Positions 14,547 through 22,421 of a DNA stretch of 26,170 bases are shown here, one piece after another; position 1 is the first letter of the stretch; each line of letters begins with the position of its first letter. A program made the position numbers and the translations under genes. Under the pieces are notes generated by a model. It was not told the origin of the DNA. It saw nothing but the letters and a program-made list of their open reading frames with translations, and did no database searches. The DNA comes from Clostridia bacterium (GTDB lineage: Bacteria > Bacillota > Clostridia > Christensenellales > Borkfalkiaceae), in the NCBI GenBank assembly GCA_900767815.1, contig CAAGAM010000045.1, forward strand, positions 1 to 26,170. Direction: 5' to 3'.

Positions 14547-17500
14547 TTACTTGTTTTTCGGTGTTCCTTTGATTGCCGCAATTAACTCGGCAAAACTCTT
14601 TTTCTTCACGGCAAACCAGAAGATTGAAAATCCGCCAAGCCCCGCAACCGCCGCCGAACCCGCCGCGATACCCGCAACAGCTCCGCCCGAAAGTCCTTTT
14701 TTCTCGGGAGCGGGGTTGATTTCACCGCCGCCTGCGGGCTTATCCTCATACACTGCGGTGAGCGTTGTTTCGCCTGTCACCTTAAAGGTGTAATTCATTT
14801 CCGTGCTGACGATATTCCCGCTTGCGTCTTTCCAGCCCTTGAACACTTTGCCTTCTTCGGGTGCTTTTGCAACCGCGCTTACGGTTTTTCCGCCTTCGTA
14901 AATCTTATTGTCATCGTCGATAACCACTTTATAAGAACCGATTTTGGGAATTATAAGGTCAAAACCCGTCATTTCTTTATCGTTCGCGTCAAAATGCTTT
15001 CCGCAGAGCTTGCAATCCTTGTGGGCTTTTTCGCCGTTGTTTTCTTCCGTTGCAGCCACTTCTTCCTTCCAGAAATCATAACTGTGTCCTGCGGGATTAA
15101 CGGGCAGTTTAAGATCTTCCGGTGTAGTTTCCTGCTTGTTTTCGTCCGCGAGTTTTTTACAAGCCGAACATTCATAATGCGCCTTTACGCCGCTTTGCAT
15201 GCAGGTGGGATCCGTTTGCACGATAAGCGAGCCGAAATCGTGCGGGGCTTCGTCTTTTTTCTCGTCGCAGTTCTTGCATTTAAAATAATGCGAATCTTTT
15301 TCAGCGGTATAGACCGATTCGAACGTATGCCCCGTCGCGGGTATTTTCGAATCGCCGTCGTTCCACTCGCGAGTGCAGGCGGCGTCGAAAAATTCTTTTC
15401 CGCAACCCTCGCAGGCATATTTATCCTGCACTCCGTCTTCGGTACAGGTTGCAAATTTTCCCGCCGCTTCCATCGTCACGGTTTCGTGCAAACAATCGGC
15501 TGCTCTCAGCGTTTGTACGGTAAACGTCAATTCCGTCAGATCCGCGCTTTGTTCATAATTCAGTAAAGTACAGCCCGTAATATTGAAATCGCAAAGCCAT
15601 CTGTCGATATTCCACTGTTTCAAACCCGGGAAAAACTTTCCGTCGGGCGCTTTAACCGTAAATTTAACTTCGCACGGAACGCCTATATAAAACAAACCTT
15701 CAATCAACGGACCGATACTGCTTTGGTCTATCGTCACCTCATATCCGTTTTTCTCGGTGATTTTCAGCGTTTCGGGAAGATTGCCCGCAAGCGGCTGAGA
15801 AACTTCTATGTCAAGCGATTGCACCGCGTTTTCGACGCGCAATAACACCAATACAATCAGATTTCCGTCGCTTTCTCTTATATTTTTGCTTAACACTTCG
15901 CCGTTTGTCACGCTTACTTCGATATCCTCGACGTTTGCGGGGAATTTGCAGGTCGTGTGCGGTTTGAATGCGTAATACATTACGCTGTTGTTTGTAATAA
16001 ACACTTCGCCGCTATCACCGGCGTTGCACAACGTGTCCCACCCGTCGCGATCGTAAGACGCCTTGTAACAATAAAGCTCGCGGGGAATGACGTTGCCTTC
16101 GATAACGTTCGGATAAAACAACGGGGTGTATGCCATTCCTTCATAAAACTCGGGTACGTCGATTACTACTTTTCTGACATATTCGTCGGAAGAACACTCG
16201 ATGCATATGCCTCCCACGAAATTATGCGCTTTGAAATCGCCGTATTCGCAACCGCAGACGTCGCCGTTATACATATAATCACACTTTGCGCGCTTCTGAC
16301 AGGTCGCCGCGCCGCCTTTCGGAGAATGTCTCAGATCGGGGTCTTCGTTTCCGCAATATTTACAGAATCCGAGGTGCGTATAAGTACCGTCGTTGTTTCT
16401 GAACGGTCTGAATTCGTACTTATGCCCCGTAGGGGCAAGATATTCCGCTCCGCACACGTCGCACTTTGCGCCGCTTAAACACGTCTGAACGCCGCCGCTG
16501 TGTTTTTCCTTTATTATATTACCGCTTTCGCCTTTTTTAACTTCGCCGCAAGCGCATTTAAACACATGGCTGGCGTCGTCGGTTTCGTCGGGCGCGGCGG
16601 TAAAATTATGCTTTGCGTCCGGGTTGCCGAGGTCGCCGCACGTTTTGCACTTTGCGTTACAGCCCGAGTAAAACTCGTGGCTTGCATACTGCGAACCTTT
16701 GTCAAAAGCAATGGCAACGCCGGGGCAAGCGGGGTCAGTACATTTTGTGTAGCCGTGACGCTCAAAATCTATCTTCTCGATTTTTTCAACCCACGTATGC
16801 TCGTGTCCGCCGGATACCGACGCAATAGTAACGGGAATATCGCAAGTCTGCCCGTCCGCCGCCGTTGCGGTTATATACATCGTTCCGCCGTCCATCGCGT
16901 TTTTGGCGATTATCTGATAATAGCAGGTAGATTCGTCGTCGTTAAAGCCGTCGTGCTTATCCAATTTCGTGCCGACGGGCGCGGATTTCACCGTATAAGC
17001 GTAAGGACCGGGCGCGCCTCTGAGCCACATACCCGTACCGGTGTACAACGTACCTATTTTGCCCGTTACTTCTTCGTCGATTTTGGGAGATATAGTTTGC
17101 AGATACCCTATGTACGTCAGACCTCTTGAAATAATGAAGTCCATATCTACTGCGGTTAAATCGGCGAATCGTCCGGCACAATCCCAAAGCTCCACGTCTT
17201 TACCTTTGCCAAGCTCCGCTCCGGAAACTTTAAGCTTCCTTTTCAATGCGTCAACGTCTTTGGACAGTTTATAGTTTTCTTTAAGCTTAAAACGAACGCG
17301 GATGCAATAGGCAACTTTCTGCTCGATAAGCTGATTTTCAACGTTGCTCCACGGAAACGACGCCTTGTCTTTTTCCCACAACGTTTTCGCTTGCCCGTTT
17401 TTTGATACGAATAAGAGCGTTGCCGTATAGTTTGCGCCGTCCGGCACTTTTAGCGTTCTTTCCGCTTCGTCCTCGAATTCAAACGCGGAGGAAAGACTGT

Positions 17501-17669
17501 CGCCGACGTTCGCTTTATTGAACGCCACCTCGAGCGTGTCGATCGTCGTCGCTTCGGCGCGAGCCGTTTGCGGACTGACGAAAAAAGCAATGCCGAGCAT
17601 AAGCGCAAGGCACAACGCGAGACCAAAGGCAAACGCCGTGATTTTTGATTTACTCAAATCGTGTTTCAT
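14547..17669 (-). CDS. Large secreted Cys/His-repeat protein with InlB-type repeat and C-terminal membrane tail
   Basis: Encodes 1040 residues. The start is the ATG at 17669, 8 bases after AGGAG (17678-17682); an in-frame ATG 9 codons upstream lies inside the leader hairpin and has no site. Residues 1-38 are a signal peptide ending ARA, close to that of the 87..3884 protein. Ig-like material follows (about 40-290). Two Cys/His-rich blocks (about 295-510 and 740-920) contain paired CxxC motifs and terminal GH or H (CKTCGDLG, CDVCGAEYLAPTGH, YACEGCGKEF, CKNCDEKKD), as in zinc-ribbon-like repeats. A beta-rich central domain lies between them. A single InlB-type repeat (about 927-985) and the tail (990-1040: GLSGGAVAGI, a membrane helix, then WFAVKKKSFAEL) closely match the other large protein. 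First gene of the leftward run; metal binding is plausible but unproven. Confidence 0.88.
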   Translation of the reverse strand: MKHDLSKSKITAFAFGLALCLALMLGIAFFVSPQTARAEATTIDTLEVAFNKANVGDSLSSAFEFEDEAERTLKVPDGANYTATLLFVSKNGQAKTLWEKDKASFPWSNVENQLIEQKVAYCIRVRFKLKENYKLSKDVDALKRKLKVSGAELGKGKDVELWDCAGRFADLTAVDMDFIISRGLTYIGYLQTISPKIDEEVTGKIGTLYTGTGMWLRGAPGPYAYTVKSAPVGTKLDKHDGFNDDESTCYYQIIAKNAMDGGTMYITATAADGQTCDIPVTIASVSGGHEHTWVEKIEKIDFERHGYTKCTDPACPGVAIAFDKGSQYASHEFYSGCNAKCKTCGDLGNPDAKHNFTAAPDETDDASHVFKCACGEVKKGESGNIIKEKHSGGVQTCLSGAKCDVCGAEYLAPTGHKYEFRPFRNNDGTYTHLGFCKYCGNEDPDLRHSPKGGAATCQKRAKCDYMYNGDVCGCEYGDFKAHNFVGGICIECSSDEYVRKVVIDVPEFYEGMAYTPLFYPNVIEGNVIPRELYCYKASYDRDGWDTLCNAGDSGEVFITNNSVMYYAFKPHTTCKFPANVEDIEVSVTNGEVLSKNIRESDGNLIVLVLLRVENAVQSLDIEVSQPLAGNLPETLKITEKNGYEVTIDQSSIGPLIEGLFYIGVPCEVKFTVKAPDGKFFPGLKQWNIDRWLCDFNITGCTLLNYEQSADLTELTFTVQTLRAADCLHETVTMEAAGKFATCTEDGVQDKYACEGCGKEFFDAACTREWNDGDSKIPATGHTFESVYTAEKDSHYFKCKNCDEKKDEAPHDFGSLIVQTDPTCMQSGVKAHYECSACKKLADENKQETTPEDLKLPVNPAGHSYDFWKEEVAATEENNGEKAHKDCKLCGKHFDANDKEMTGFDLIIPKIGSYKVVIDDDNKIYEGGKTVSAVAKAPEEGKVFKGWKDASGNIVSTEMNYTFKVTGETTLTAVYEDKPAGGGEINPAPEKKGLSGGAVAGIAAGSAAVAGLGGFSIFWFAVKKKSFAELIAAIKGTPKNK

Positions 17670-17684
17670 AATCGTAACTCCTCG

Positions 17685-17731
17685 TATGCCGGTCAAGAAC
17701 CCCGCCGAAGGCGCGGTTCTTGACCGGCATA
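17685..17731 (-). promoter_or_regulatory. Strong leader hairpin abutting the ribosome site of the surface cluster
   Basis: Arms 17685-17701 and 17715-17731 are a perfect 17-base inverted repeat; inside, after one mismatch, 17703-17706 pairs with 17710-17713 around a GAA loop. The stem ends 2 bases before the AGGAG at 17678-17682 and is not followed by a U-tract on either strand. It probably controls RNA stability or translation of the first surface gene, or is an operator. The upstream promoter for this transcript could not be located with confidence. Confidence 0.75.
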
Positions 17732-17770
17732 ACTTTCCGCGTAAATTTTTTTCGTTTTTTTTAATGCCTA

Positions 17771-17799
17771 TTGACTTTCATGCATATATATGATACAAT
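17771..17799 (+). promoter_or_regulatory. Sigma-A type promoter for the binding protein and regulator genes
   Basis: TTGACT at 17771-17776, a 17-base spacer, and TACAAT at 17794-17799 preceded by TGA (extended -10). Transcription would begin near 17806, giving a leader of about 177 bases before the ATG at 17983. Confidence 0.75.
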
Positions 17800-17804
17800 A
17801 CAGA

Positions 17805-17849
17805 CAAGTACCGCGCCTTTGCGGAATCCATATTATTCCCGACCGGCAT
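17805..17849 (+). promoter_or_regulatory. Leader element shared by both divergent transcripts
   Basis: The plus-strand leader has CAAGTACCGCGCCTTTGCGG at 17805-17824 and GACCGGCAT at 17841-17849. The minus-strand leader hairpin, read from 17722 to 17686, has CAAGAACCGCGCCTTCGGCG and then GACCGGCAT. The two blocks occur in the same order and transcript orientation. CCGC (17811-17814) and GCGG (17821-17824) can also form a small hairpin at the predicted 5' end. Confidence 0.6.
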
Positions 17850-17880
17850 GGCAAGAATATCAGACACACGATTATTTGTC

Positions 17881-17907
17881 CCCCACCCAAACCGCCAAAA
17901 GGTGGGG
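17881..17907 (+). other. Leader hairpin with following A/T tract
   Basis: CCCCACC (17881-17887) pairs perfectly with GGTGGGG (17901-17907) around a 13-base loop. A long run of A and T (about 17908-17940) follows, but the first bases are A, so a classical terminator is unlikely. It lies inside the leader of the 17983 gene and could be an attenuator-like element. Confidence 0.45.
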
Positions 17908-17982
17908 AAAATTAAAAAAATTTCTTTTTTTTAAAAAAAAACGGGCATCCGAGCCTTTAAAACACGAGAGTGGGAATCCGAC

Positions 17983-19332
17983 ATGAAACAAGTTGCCGAA
18001 AAAACAATTTCAATGCTTATCGCTTTCGCGATGGCGATCGCAATACCTTTTACTTTTACCGCATGCGGCAAAAAAGCTACTCTGCTCAATCCCGGGAAGC
18101 CGACCACCCTTACCATGTGGCACGTTTACGGCGAGCAGGTGGATTCGCCGATGAACGCTTACATCGAGCAATTCAACTCGACGGTCGGCAAAGAAAAGGG
18201 AATAGTAATAAACGTAACGCTGATGTCTAACGCCTCGCAGATAGGCAAAAAGCTCAAAGACGCGCAAACCGACAAAGCGGGATCCAAGGAAATGCCCGAC
18301 TTGTTCTTTTGCCATTCGAGCGACGCGCGCAGCCTCGGAGCGAATAATCTTCTGAACTGGAACGATTATTTTTCCGCGACCGAACTCGGCGCTTTCGTCC
18401 CAGACTTTCTGAGCGACGGAACGGTGGACGGCAATCTTTCCGTTTTCCCCGTTTCAAAATCGACTTACATGCTCTTCATCGCAGGCGGAGTTTTCGACAG
18501 ATTCGCCGCCGCCAATAATGTTTCGCTTTCCGACCTCGCAACCTGGAAAGGCTTTTTTGCCGTTGCCGGAAAATATTACGAATGGTCGGGCGGCAAACCG
18601 TTCTGCGCGATAGATTATCTCATCAGGCTTGCCGAACTGTGCGCCATATCCGACGGAGAGGAGATCGTTTACAAAGACGGCTGGTACGGCGCAGACAACG
18701 CCGCGCTGATAAACGCATACGACATGTTTGCAACGTCTATCGCCAAGGGACATATAGTCGTATCCGATATGTACTCGAACACGCAGGTTATGACGGGACA
18801 AACCTGTGCGGGTATCGGCTCTTCGGCGTCCGTACTCTATTACAACGACGAAATCACCTACCCCGACAATACGTCGGAAACCATGAATCTGAAAGTTCTG
18901 CCCATGCCGCAACAAAGCGGCAAGCAAAAAGTAGCAACGCAATCGGGCGTAGGTCTTTGCGCTTATAAAACGACGGACGTCAAAGCCGAAGCGGCAACCG
19001 TTTTCGCAAAATGGTTTACCGAAGAGCAACGCAATACAGAATTCGTTCTTTCAACGGGTTATATGCCCGTAAGGACGGGGGCTTTTGACAAAATCGGCGA
19101 TAATTCTTTCAGATCGGAAGCATACAGAAACCTTTATAAGTCTCTTACCTTAACCGTAGCAAACTGTACCTTTAAAAAAGAACCGAGTTTTGACGGTTAC
19201 TATACCAAAGTGTACGCTTTATACGAAAAAATCCGAAACATTCAGAGTACGCTCGAACAAAGATACGAAAAAGGCGCAACCTGCGAACAACTGGTTGAGG
19301 AAATGGAAGCCGCGCTTATCGGCAGTAAGTAA
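17983..19332 (+). CDS. Extracellular solute-binding lipoprotein (family 1, sugar ABC type)
   Basis: Encodes 449 residues. ATG at 17983 is preceded by only a weak GAGAGTGGG site. The signal peptide ends in FTACGK, so the lipidated cysteine is residue 28. The mature part has the layout of family 1 solute-binding proteins: an opening strand TLTMWHVYGE, PDLFFCHSSDARSL, FPVSKSTYMLFIAGGVFDRF, a tryptophan-rich hinge region (DLATWKGFFAVAGKYYEW), and near the end AATVFAKWFTEEQ and TGYMPVRTGAFD. Length is normal for the family. Such proteins usually deliver sugars or related solutes to an ABC transporter, but no permease or ATPase gene is next to it. Its partner is instead the sensor-regulator 46 bases downstream, presumably in the same operon. 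A ligand-sensing role is therefore a good alternative to transport, or it serves a transporter elsewhere. Confidence 0.92.
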   Translation: MKQVAEKTISMLIAFAMAIAIPFTFTACGKKATLLNPGKPTTLTMWHVYGEQVDSPMNAYIEQFNSTVGKEKGIVINVTLMSNASQIGKKLKDAQTDKAGSKEMPDLFFCHSSDARSLGANNLLNWNDYFSATELGAFVPDFLSDGTVDGNLSVFPVSKSTYMLFIAGGVFDRFAAANNVSLSDLATWKGFFAVAGKYYEWSGGKPFCAIDYLIRLAELCAISDGEEIVYKDGWYGADNAALINAYDMFATSIAKGHIVVSDMYSNTQVMTGQTCAGIGSSASVLYYNDEITYPDNTSETMNLKVLPMPQQSGKQKVATQSGVGLCAYKTTDVKAEAATVFAKWFTEEQRNTEFVLSTGYMPVRTGAFDKIGDNSFRSEAYRNLYKSLTLTVANCTFKKEPSFDGYYTKVYALYEKIRNIQSTLEQRYEKGATCEQLVEEMEAALIGSK

Positions 19333-19378
19333 TTGCGCCTGACGTCGGCTGACGCGAAAACATCGGAGCAACCGCATC

Positions 19379-21001
19379 ATGAAGCTCATAGATTTCAGAA
19401 AAAAGAAAACTTCTATGCATCGTAAGCTTTTATTATATATGCTTACGCTTGTTCTCGTTGTCGTTTCATTTATCGGAATCGGCTTGTTTTTCGTTGGGCA
19501 ATTTTCGACGACGAAGGCAAAATATTTAAACAATCTTACATTTCAGAACGAATTCTATACAAGACAAGTCGAAAAATTCTTTGACGATTTGTCGATGATG
19601 AACGAAATGCTCGCGACCGACGCTTCGGCTATAATAGACGATTACCTCGCCGAAAACGAGATTCATATAAGCACGCTCAACGATTCTCAATTGTATTCGG
19701 AAGGCGTGCAAAAAGCACTTTTCCCTAAACTTAAAGAAGAATTGTTGAAAGCGGACGCGTCGGGCGCGTTTATAATGCTTAACGCAACGGTAAACACGGG
19801 AGAAGCAGACCATAAAAAATCAAGAACGGGATTATACTTTCAACGCAGCACACTCGACCGCACCGACGAAACGTTGCTTCTGTTTCGGGGCAGCGCGGAA
19901 CTCGGAAGAAAAAACGGCATAATGCCGCATCGTAAATGGCGGTTGGAATTCAAAACCGAATTCGTGTCGGAATTGAAAAACTTCTTCGGCGACGCGACCG
20001 TAAAAGAAAAAAAATCGGTTTTAACCGATATATTCACGCTTAGCGGAACAAGCGAAAAGGCGATGGCGTGGCTCACCCCCTTGTACGGAGCGGACGGCTC
20101 GTATTACGGCGTTTGCGGTTTTGAATTTTCGCTTAATTACTTTAAAGATTACTTCGCCCAACCGACGAGATTCGAACAACTGACCTGCACGTTTTCCAAA
20201 ACGAGAAAAGACGGCACAATCGACTGTGAAAACATCTTTTGGGCGGGAGTTCTCGGCGGCTATTCGCTGAAACCGAACGGCATGCTCGCTCCCAAAAAAA
20301 TAAAAGATAATCTCATCGAATTCACCGGCGAAAACAATTTCGTCGCCGTTACAAAAGAAGTTACCGTCTGCGATACGTCCTACACTCTCGCCGTATTGCA
20401 ACCGAAAAGCGAATTCGATAAAACCGTGGCGGTGAACGTTACGAGAATCGTTCTGGTATGCTTTTTACTCGTATTTACCGCCGTCGTGCTTTGCGTCGTT
20501 TTTTCGCGAAAATTCGTTTCCCCCGTAATAAAAAGTCTCGAAAAAATACGCATGCAGGAGCATGCGGGAACAAAATCCGATATTATCGAAATCGACGACT
20601 TGTTCGTCTATCTTGCGGAACAGGACAAACTCCGCGATCTCGAAACGGAAAATCTGAAACGCCGCAACGAAGAACTTGCAACCGTAACCGAAAACCAGAC
20701 GAACGAAATCGGAAAGCGGCAAGCCGAAATCGAACGTTTGGCTTATTCCCGTAAAACAGAGATAGATCCCGACGATTACGAAATGTTCAAAATCGGGCTG
20801 AAAGAGCTTACTAAAACGGAAAAAACCGTTTTCGACCTCTATTTGCAAGGCAAAACCGCAAAGGAAATAGCCGATATGCTCGATATACGCGAAAGCACGC
20901 TCAAATTTCACAACCACAATATTCTCGAAAAACTCGGCGTGTCTTCGCGCAAACAAATGTTGCGCTACGCAACTTTGCTGAAACAAGAAACGCAGAACTA
21001 A
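19379..21001 (+). CDS. Membrane-spanning Cache-type sensor with C-terminal LuxR-type DNA-binding domain
   Basis: Encodes 540 residues. ATG at 19379 has GGAG 10 bases upstream. Transmembrane helices lie at about 18-40 and 353-377. The outside part (41-352) begins with a long helix and contains PLYGADGSYYGVCGFEFSL (232-250), typical of double-Cache sensors. After the second helix come a short linker, a probable coiled coil (about 405-458) and a LuxR/GerE helix-turn-helix (about 476-534: LTKTEKTVFDLYLQGK, AKEIADMLDIRESTLKFH, LEKLGVSSRKQMLRYA). There is no kinase or receiver domain, so it seems to be a one-component regulator that binds DNA while tethered to the membrane. Pairing with the solute-binding lipoprotein suggests that ligand-loaded binding protein or ligand is sensed. 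Likely targets are its own operon and the divergent surface cluster (inference). Confidence 0.9.
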   Translation: MKLIDFRKKKTSMHRKLLLYMLTLVLVVVSFIGIGLFFVGQFSTTKAKYLNNLTFQNEFYTRQVEKFFDDLSMMNEMLATDASAIIDDYLAENEIHISTLNDSQLYSEGVQKALFPKLKEELLKADASGAFIMLNATVNTGEADHKKSRTGLYFQRSTLDRTDETLLLFRGSAELGRKNGIMPHRKWRLEFKTEFVSELKNFFGDATVKEKKSVLTDIFTLSGTSEKAMAWLTPLYGADGSYYGVCGFEFSLNYFKDYFAQPTRFEQLTCTFSKTRKDGTIDCENIFWAGVLGGYSLKPNGMLAPKKIKDNLIEFTGENNFVAVTKEVTVCDTSYTLAVLQPKSEFDKTVAVNVTRIVLVCFLLVFTAVVLCVVFSRKFVSPVIKSLEKIRMQEHAGTKSDIIEIDDLFVYLAEQDKLRDLETENLKRRNEELATVTENQTNEIGKRQAEIERLAYSRKTEIDPDDYEMFKIGLKELTKTEKTVFDLYLQGKTAKEIADMLDIRESTLKFHNHNILEKLGVSSRKQMLRYATLLKQETQN

Positions 21002-21196
21002 CAACTTTGCGAGTATGTGTTTACACATACTGATATTGTTCGTATTTACGCAGAACCATTTGCCTATAATATTGGTCCTTGTCGTGTGTTTGAAAAGGCA
21101 GACTTTCAGTATGAAGGAACACTTCGCAGTAATGCCGTCAAGAAAGGCAAACTGTTAGATATGAAAATGTATTCTCGATTACGAACAGACAAGTGA
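21002..21196 (+). pseudogene. 3' remnant of a GNAT (RimJ/RimL-type) acetyltransferase
   Basis: The frame starting right after the regulator stop codon reads 64 codons to TGA at 21194-21196. It contains QLCEYVFTHTDIVRIYAEPF, then AYNIGPCRVFEKADFQYEG and TLRSNAVKKGKLLDMKMYS, which match the C-terminal third of RimJ/RimL-like N-acetyltransferases. The fragment has no start codon and no upstream part, so it is not functional. It marks a deletion or insertion junction exactly at 21001/21002, where base composition also changes. Confidence 0.85.
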
Positions 21197-21215
21197 TTTT
21201 GAAGGTAATGAATTT

Positions 21216-21803
21216 ATGCCTAAAATAATTTGGTGTGGTAACAAATCTTGGGATACGAATTTCCCGGAAAATACGTTGCCGAACAATGCAAAACTAATAA
21301 AAAGACCGGATAATATTTTTAAAAGCAGTATGCTATATGGTATTTTACCATTAATTTTTAGTTGTGCGATAATATGGATTAAATGGTTTATTATTGGTGA
21401 AAGAGCAATGAATCCGATATATGTTCCATTAGGAATAATATTGGGGTTGCTGTTGATGCCTGTTCACGAAGTTTTACATGGAGTTTGTTATAAAAAAGGT
21501 CAAAAAGTTTACATAGGAATCTGTTTAAAAAAGTTTGCTGCTTTTGCAGTATGTCACGAACCAATCAGCAAACGTCGTTTTGTAATAATGAGTTTAATGC
21601 CTATGCTTTTAGGTATAATACCTTTGGCTATATTTCTTTTATCTCCACCCAATGCATTTCTTTCGGGAATATGTATTCCAATGGGAATTATCGGTATGCT
21701 TTCTCCAATGCCGGATTATATGGATGTACACATTATTTGCAAACAAGTACCTAAAGGTGCTTTAGTTCATACTCAAAATGATGGGTTTTACTGGTACAAA
21801 TAG
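21216..21803 (+). CDS. DUF3267-type integral membrane zinc metallopeptidase
   Basis: Encodes 195 residues. ATG at 21216 has GAAGG 10 bases upstream. Four hydrophobic segments are visible (about 40-60, 67-83, 124-143, 147-165). The second ends in PVHEVLHGV, so the HExxH zinc motif is at residues 84-88. A possible third ligand lies in PMPDYMDVH (165-172). This is the pattern of DUF3267 putative zincin peptidases found in many Bacillota. Substrate is unknown. The gene is AT-richer than those to its left and lies 19 bases after the GNAT remnant, so it probably belongs to acquired DNA. Confidence 0.85.
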   Translation: MPKIIWCGNKSWDTNFPENTLPNNAKLIKRPDNIFKSSMLYGILPLIFSCAIIWIKWFIIGERAMNPIYVPLGIILGLLLMPVHEVLHGVCYKKGQKVYIGICLKKFAAFAVCHEPISKRRFVIMSLMPMLLGIIPLAIFLLSPPNAFLSGICIPMGIIGMLSPMPDYMDVHIICKQVPKGALVHTQNDGFYWYK

Positions 21804-22133
21804 CACTTATTAGACACATAAGTTCTATATACAAATACACAAAAATTCCTGTTTATCAGTATCAAAAATAGAATGCGAACGACAGGAAACATCGTAGCAA
21901 TACGGCGTTTTTTGTTACCCAAAACCCATAATTCAATACATAACCACAGGTTAGTACAAATACCTTATGTGATTTTTTGAAAGGCTTAGAACGGGGATTT
22001 TCTCCGATTTTTGCCCCAAAAAAGACACACAAAAAGGTTTTAAGTATCTTTCCTGTGGTTTTTTATTTTCAGACGGAAAGGTGAATTGATAATTTTTCTC
22101 ACCGTAAATAGGAAACCACCCCTCGAAACGGCA

Positions 22134-22169
22134 TAAAAAAAGAGAGAACGTTTATCCTTGTTCTCTCTT
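22134..22169 (-). terminator. Rho-independent terminator, minus strand
   Basis: AAGAGAGAAC (22140-22149) pairs perfectly with 22160-22169 around a 10-base loop, and the minus-strand RNA continues into TTTTTTATGC. It lies about 250 bases beyond the stop of the helicase gene and is the first convincing terminator for it. Confidence 0.8.
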
Positions 22170-22353
22170 AAAAGATTTGTATTAAATTGTAGATGTCAGG
22201 CGGGGATTAAAACGAAGTCGTCAGTTCAAGTCCTGTTTTTCAAAAAACAGGTCAAAATGCAGCTCCTGAATTCAAATATTCCGCGAAGGGCGCGAACCAC
22301 AAGATATGGTAATAAAAAGCACAATACCTACTAAATCTTGTACTTTTGTGTTG

Positions 22354-22399
22354 TAGCTATTTCGTACTACAAAGTTGGCTTTCTAATACGAAATAGCTA
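22354..22399. repeat. Inverted repeat with 13-base perfect arms
   Basis: TAGCTATTTCGTA (22354-22366) and its exact complement (22387-22399) flank a 20-base spacer. It lies 22 bases past the helicase stop codon. There is no U-tract on the minus strand, so it may be a 3' stability hairpin, a protein-binding site, or a recombination site. Confidence 0.7.
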
Positions 22400-22421
22400 T
22401 TCCCTGCAATATTTTATATTA

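Larger units (their letters stand above)
21804..22421. other. 618-base stretch without a recognisable gene
   Basis: No frame here has both a convincing start site and a recognisable product. It contains a minus-strand terminator (22134-22169), a 9-base-arm inverted repeat at 22232-22251, and a 13-base-arm inverted repeat at 22354-22399. Short open stretches ending near 22130 may be remnants of a lost mobile-element gene, but I cannot identify them. Confidence 0.6.

Noticed and set aside
87..17669. LPXTG or similar sortase motif in the large surface proteins
   Set aside because: The C-terminal tails have a long charged cytoplasmic part and no LPXTG-like motif before the membrane helix.
17881..17940. 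Classical terminator in the binding-protein leader
   Set aside because: The G/C stem is followed by AAAATTAAAA rather than a U-run; the T-run comes about 17 bases later.
17771..17986. A 71-codon plus-strand frame in the divergent region
   Set aside because: It starts inside the predicted promoter, overlaps the leader hairpins, has no ribosome site and no recognisable product.
22201..22251. tRNA-like T-arm sequence (GTTCAAGTCC) that could mark an attachment site
   Set aside because: No matching D-arm, anticodon arm or acceptor stem can be drawn, and the following bases form their own AT palindrome.
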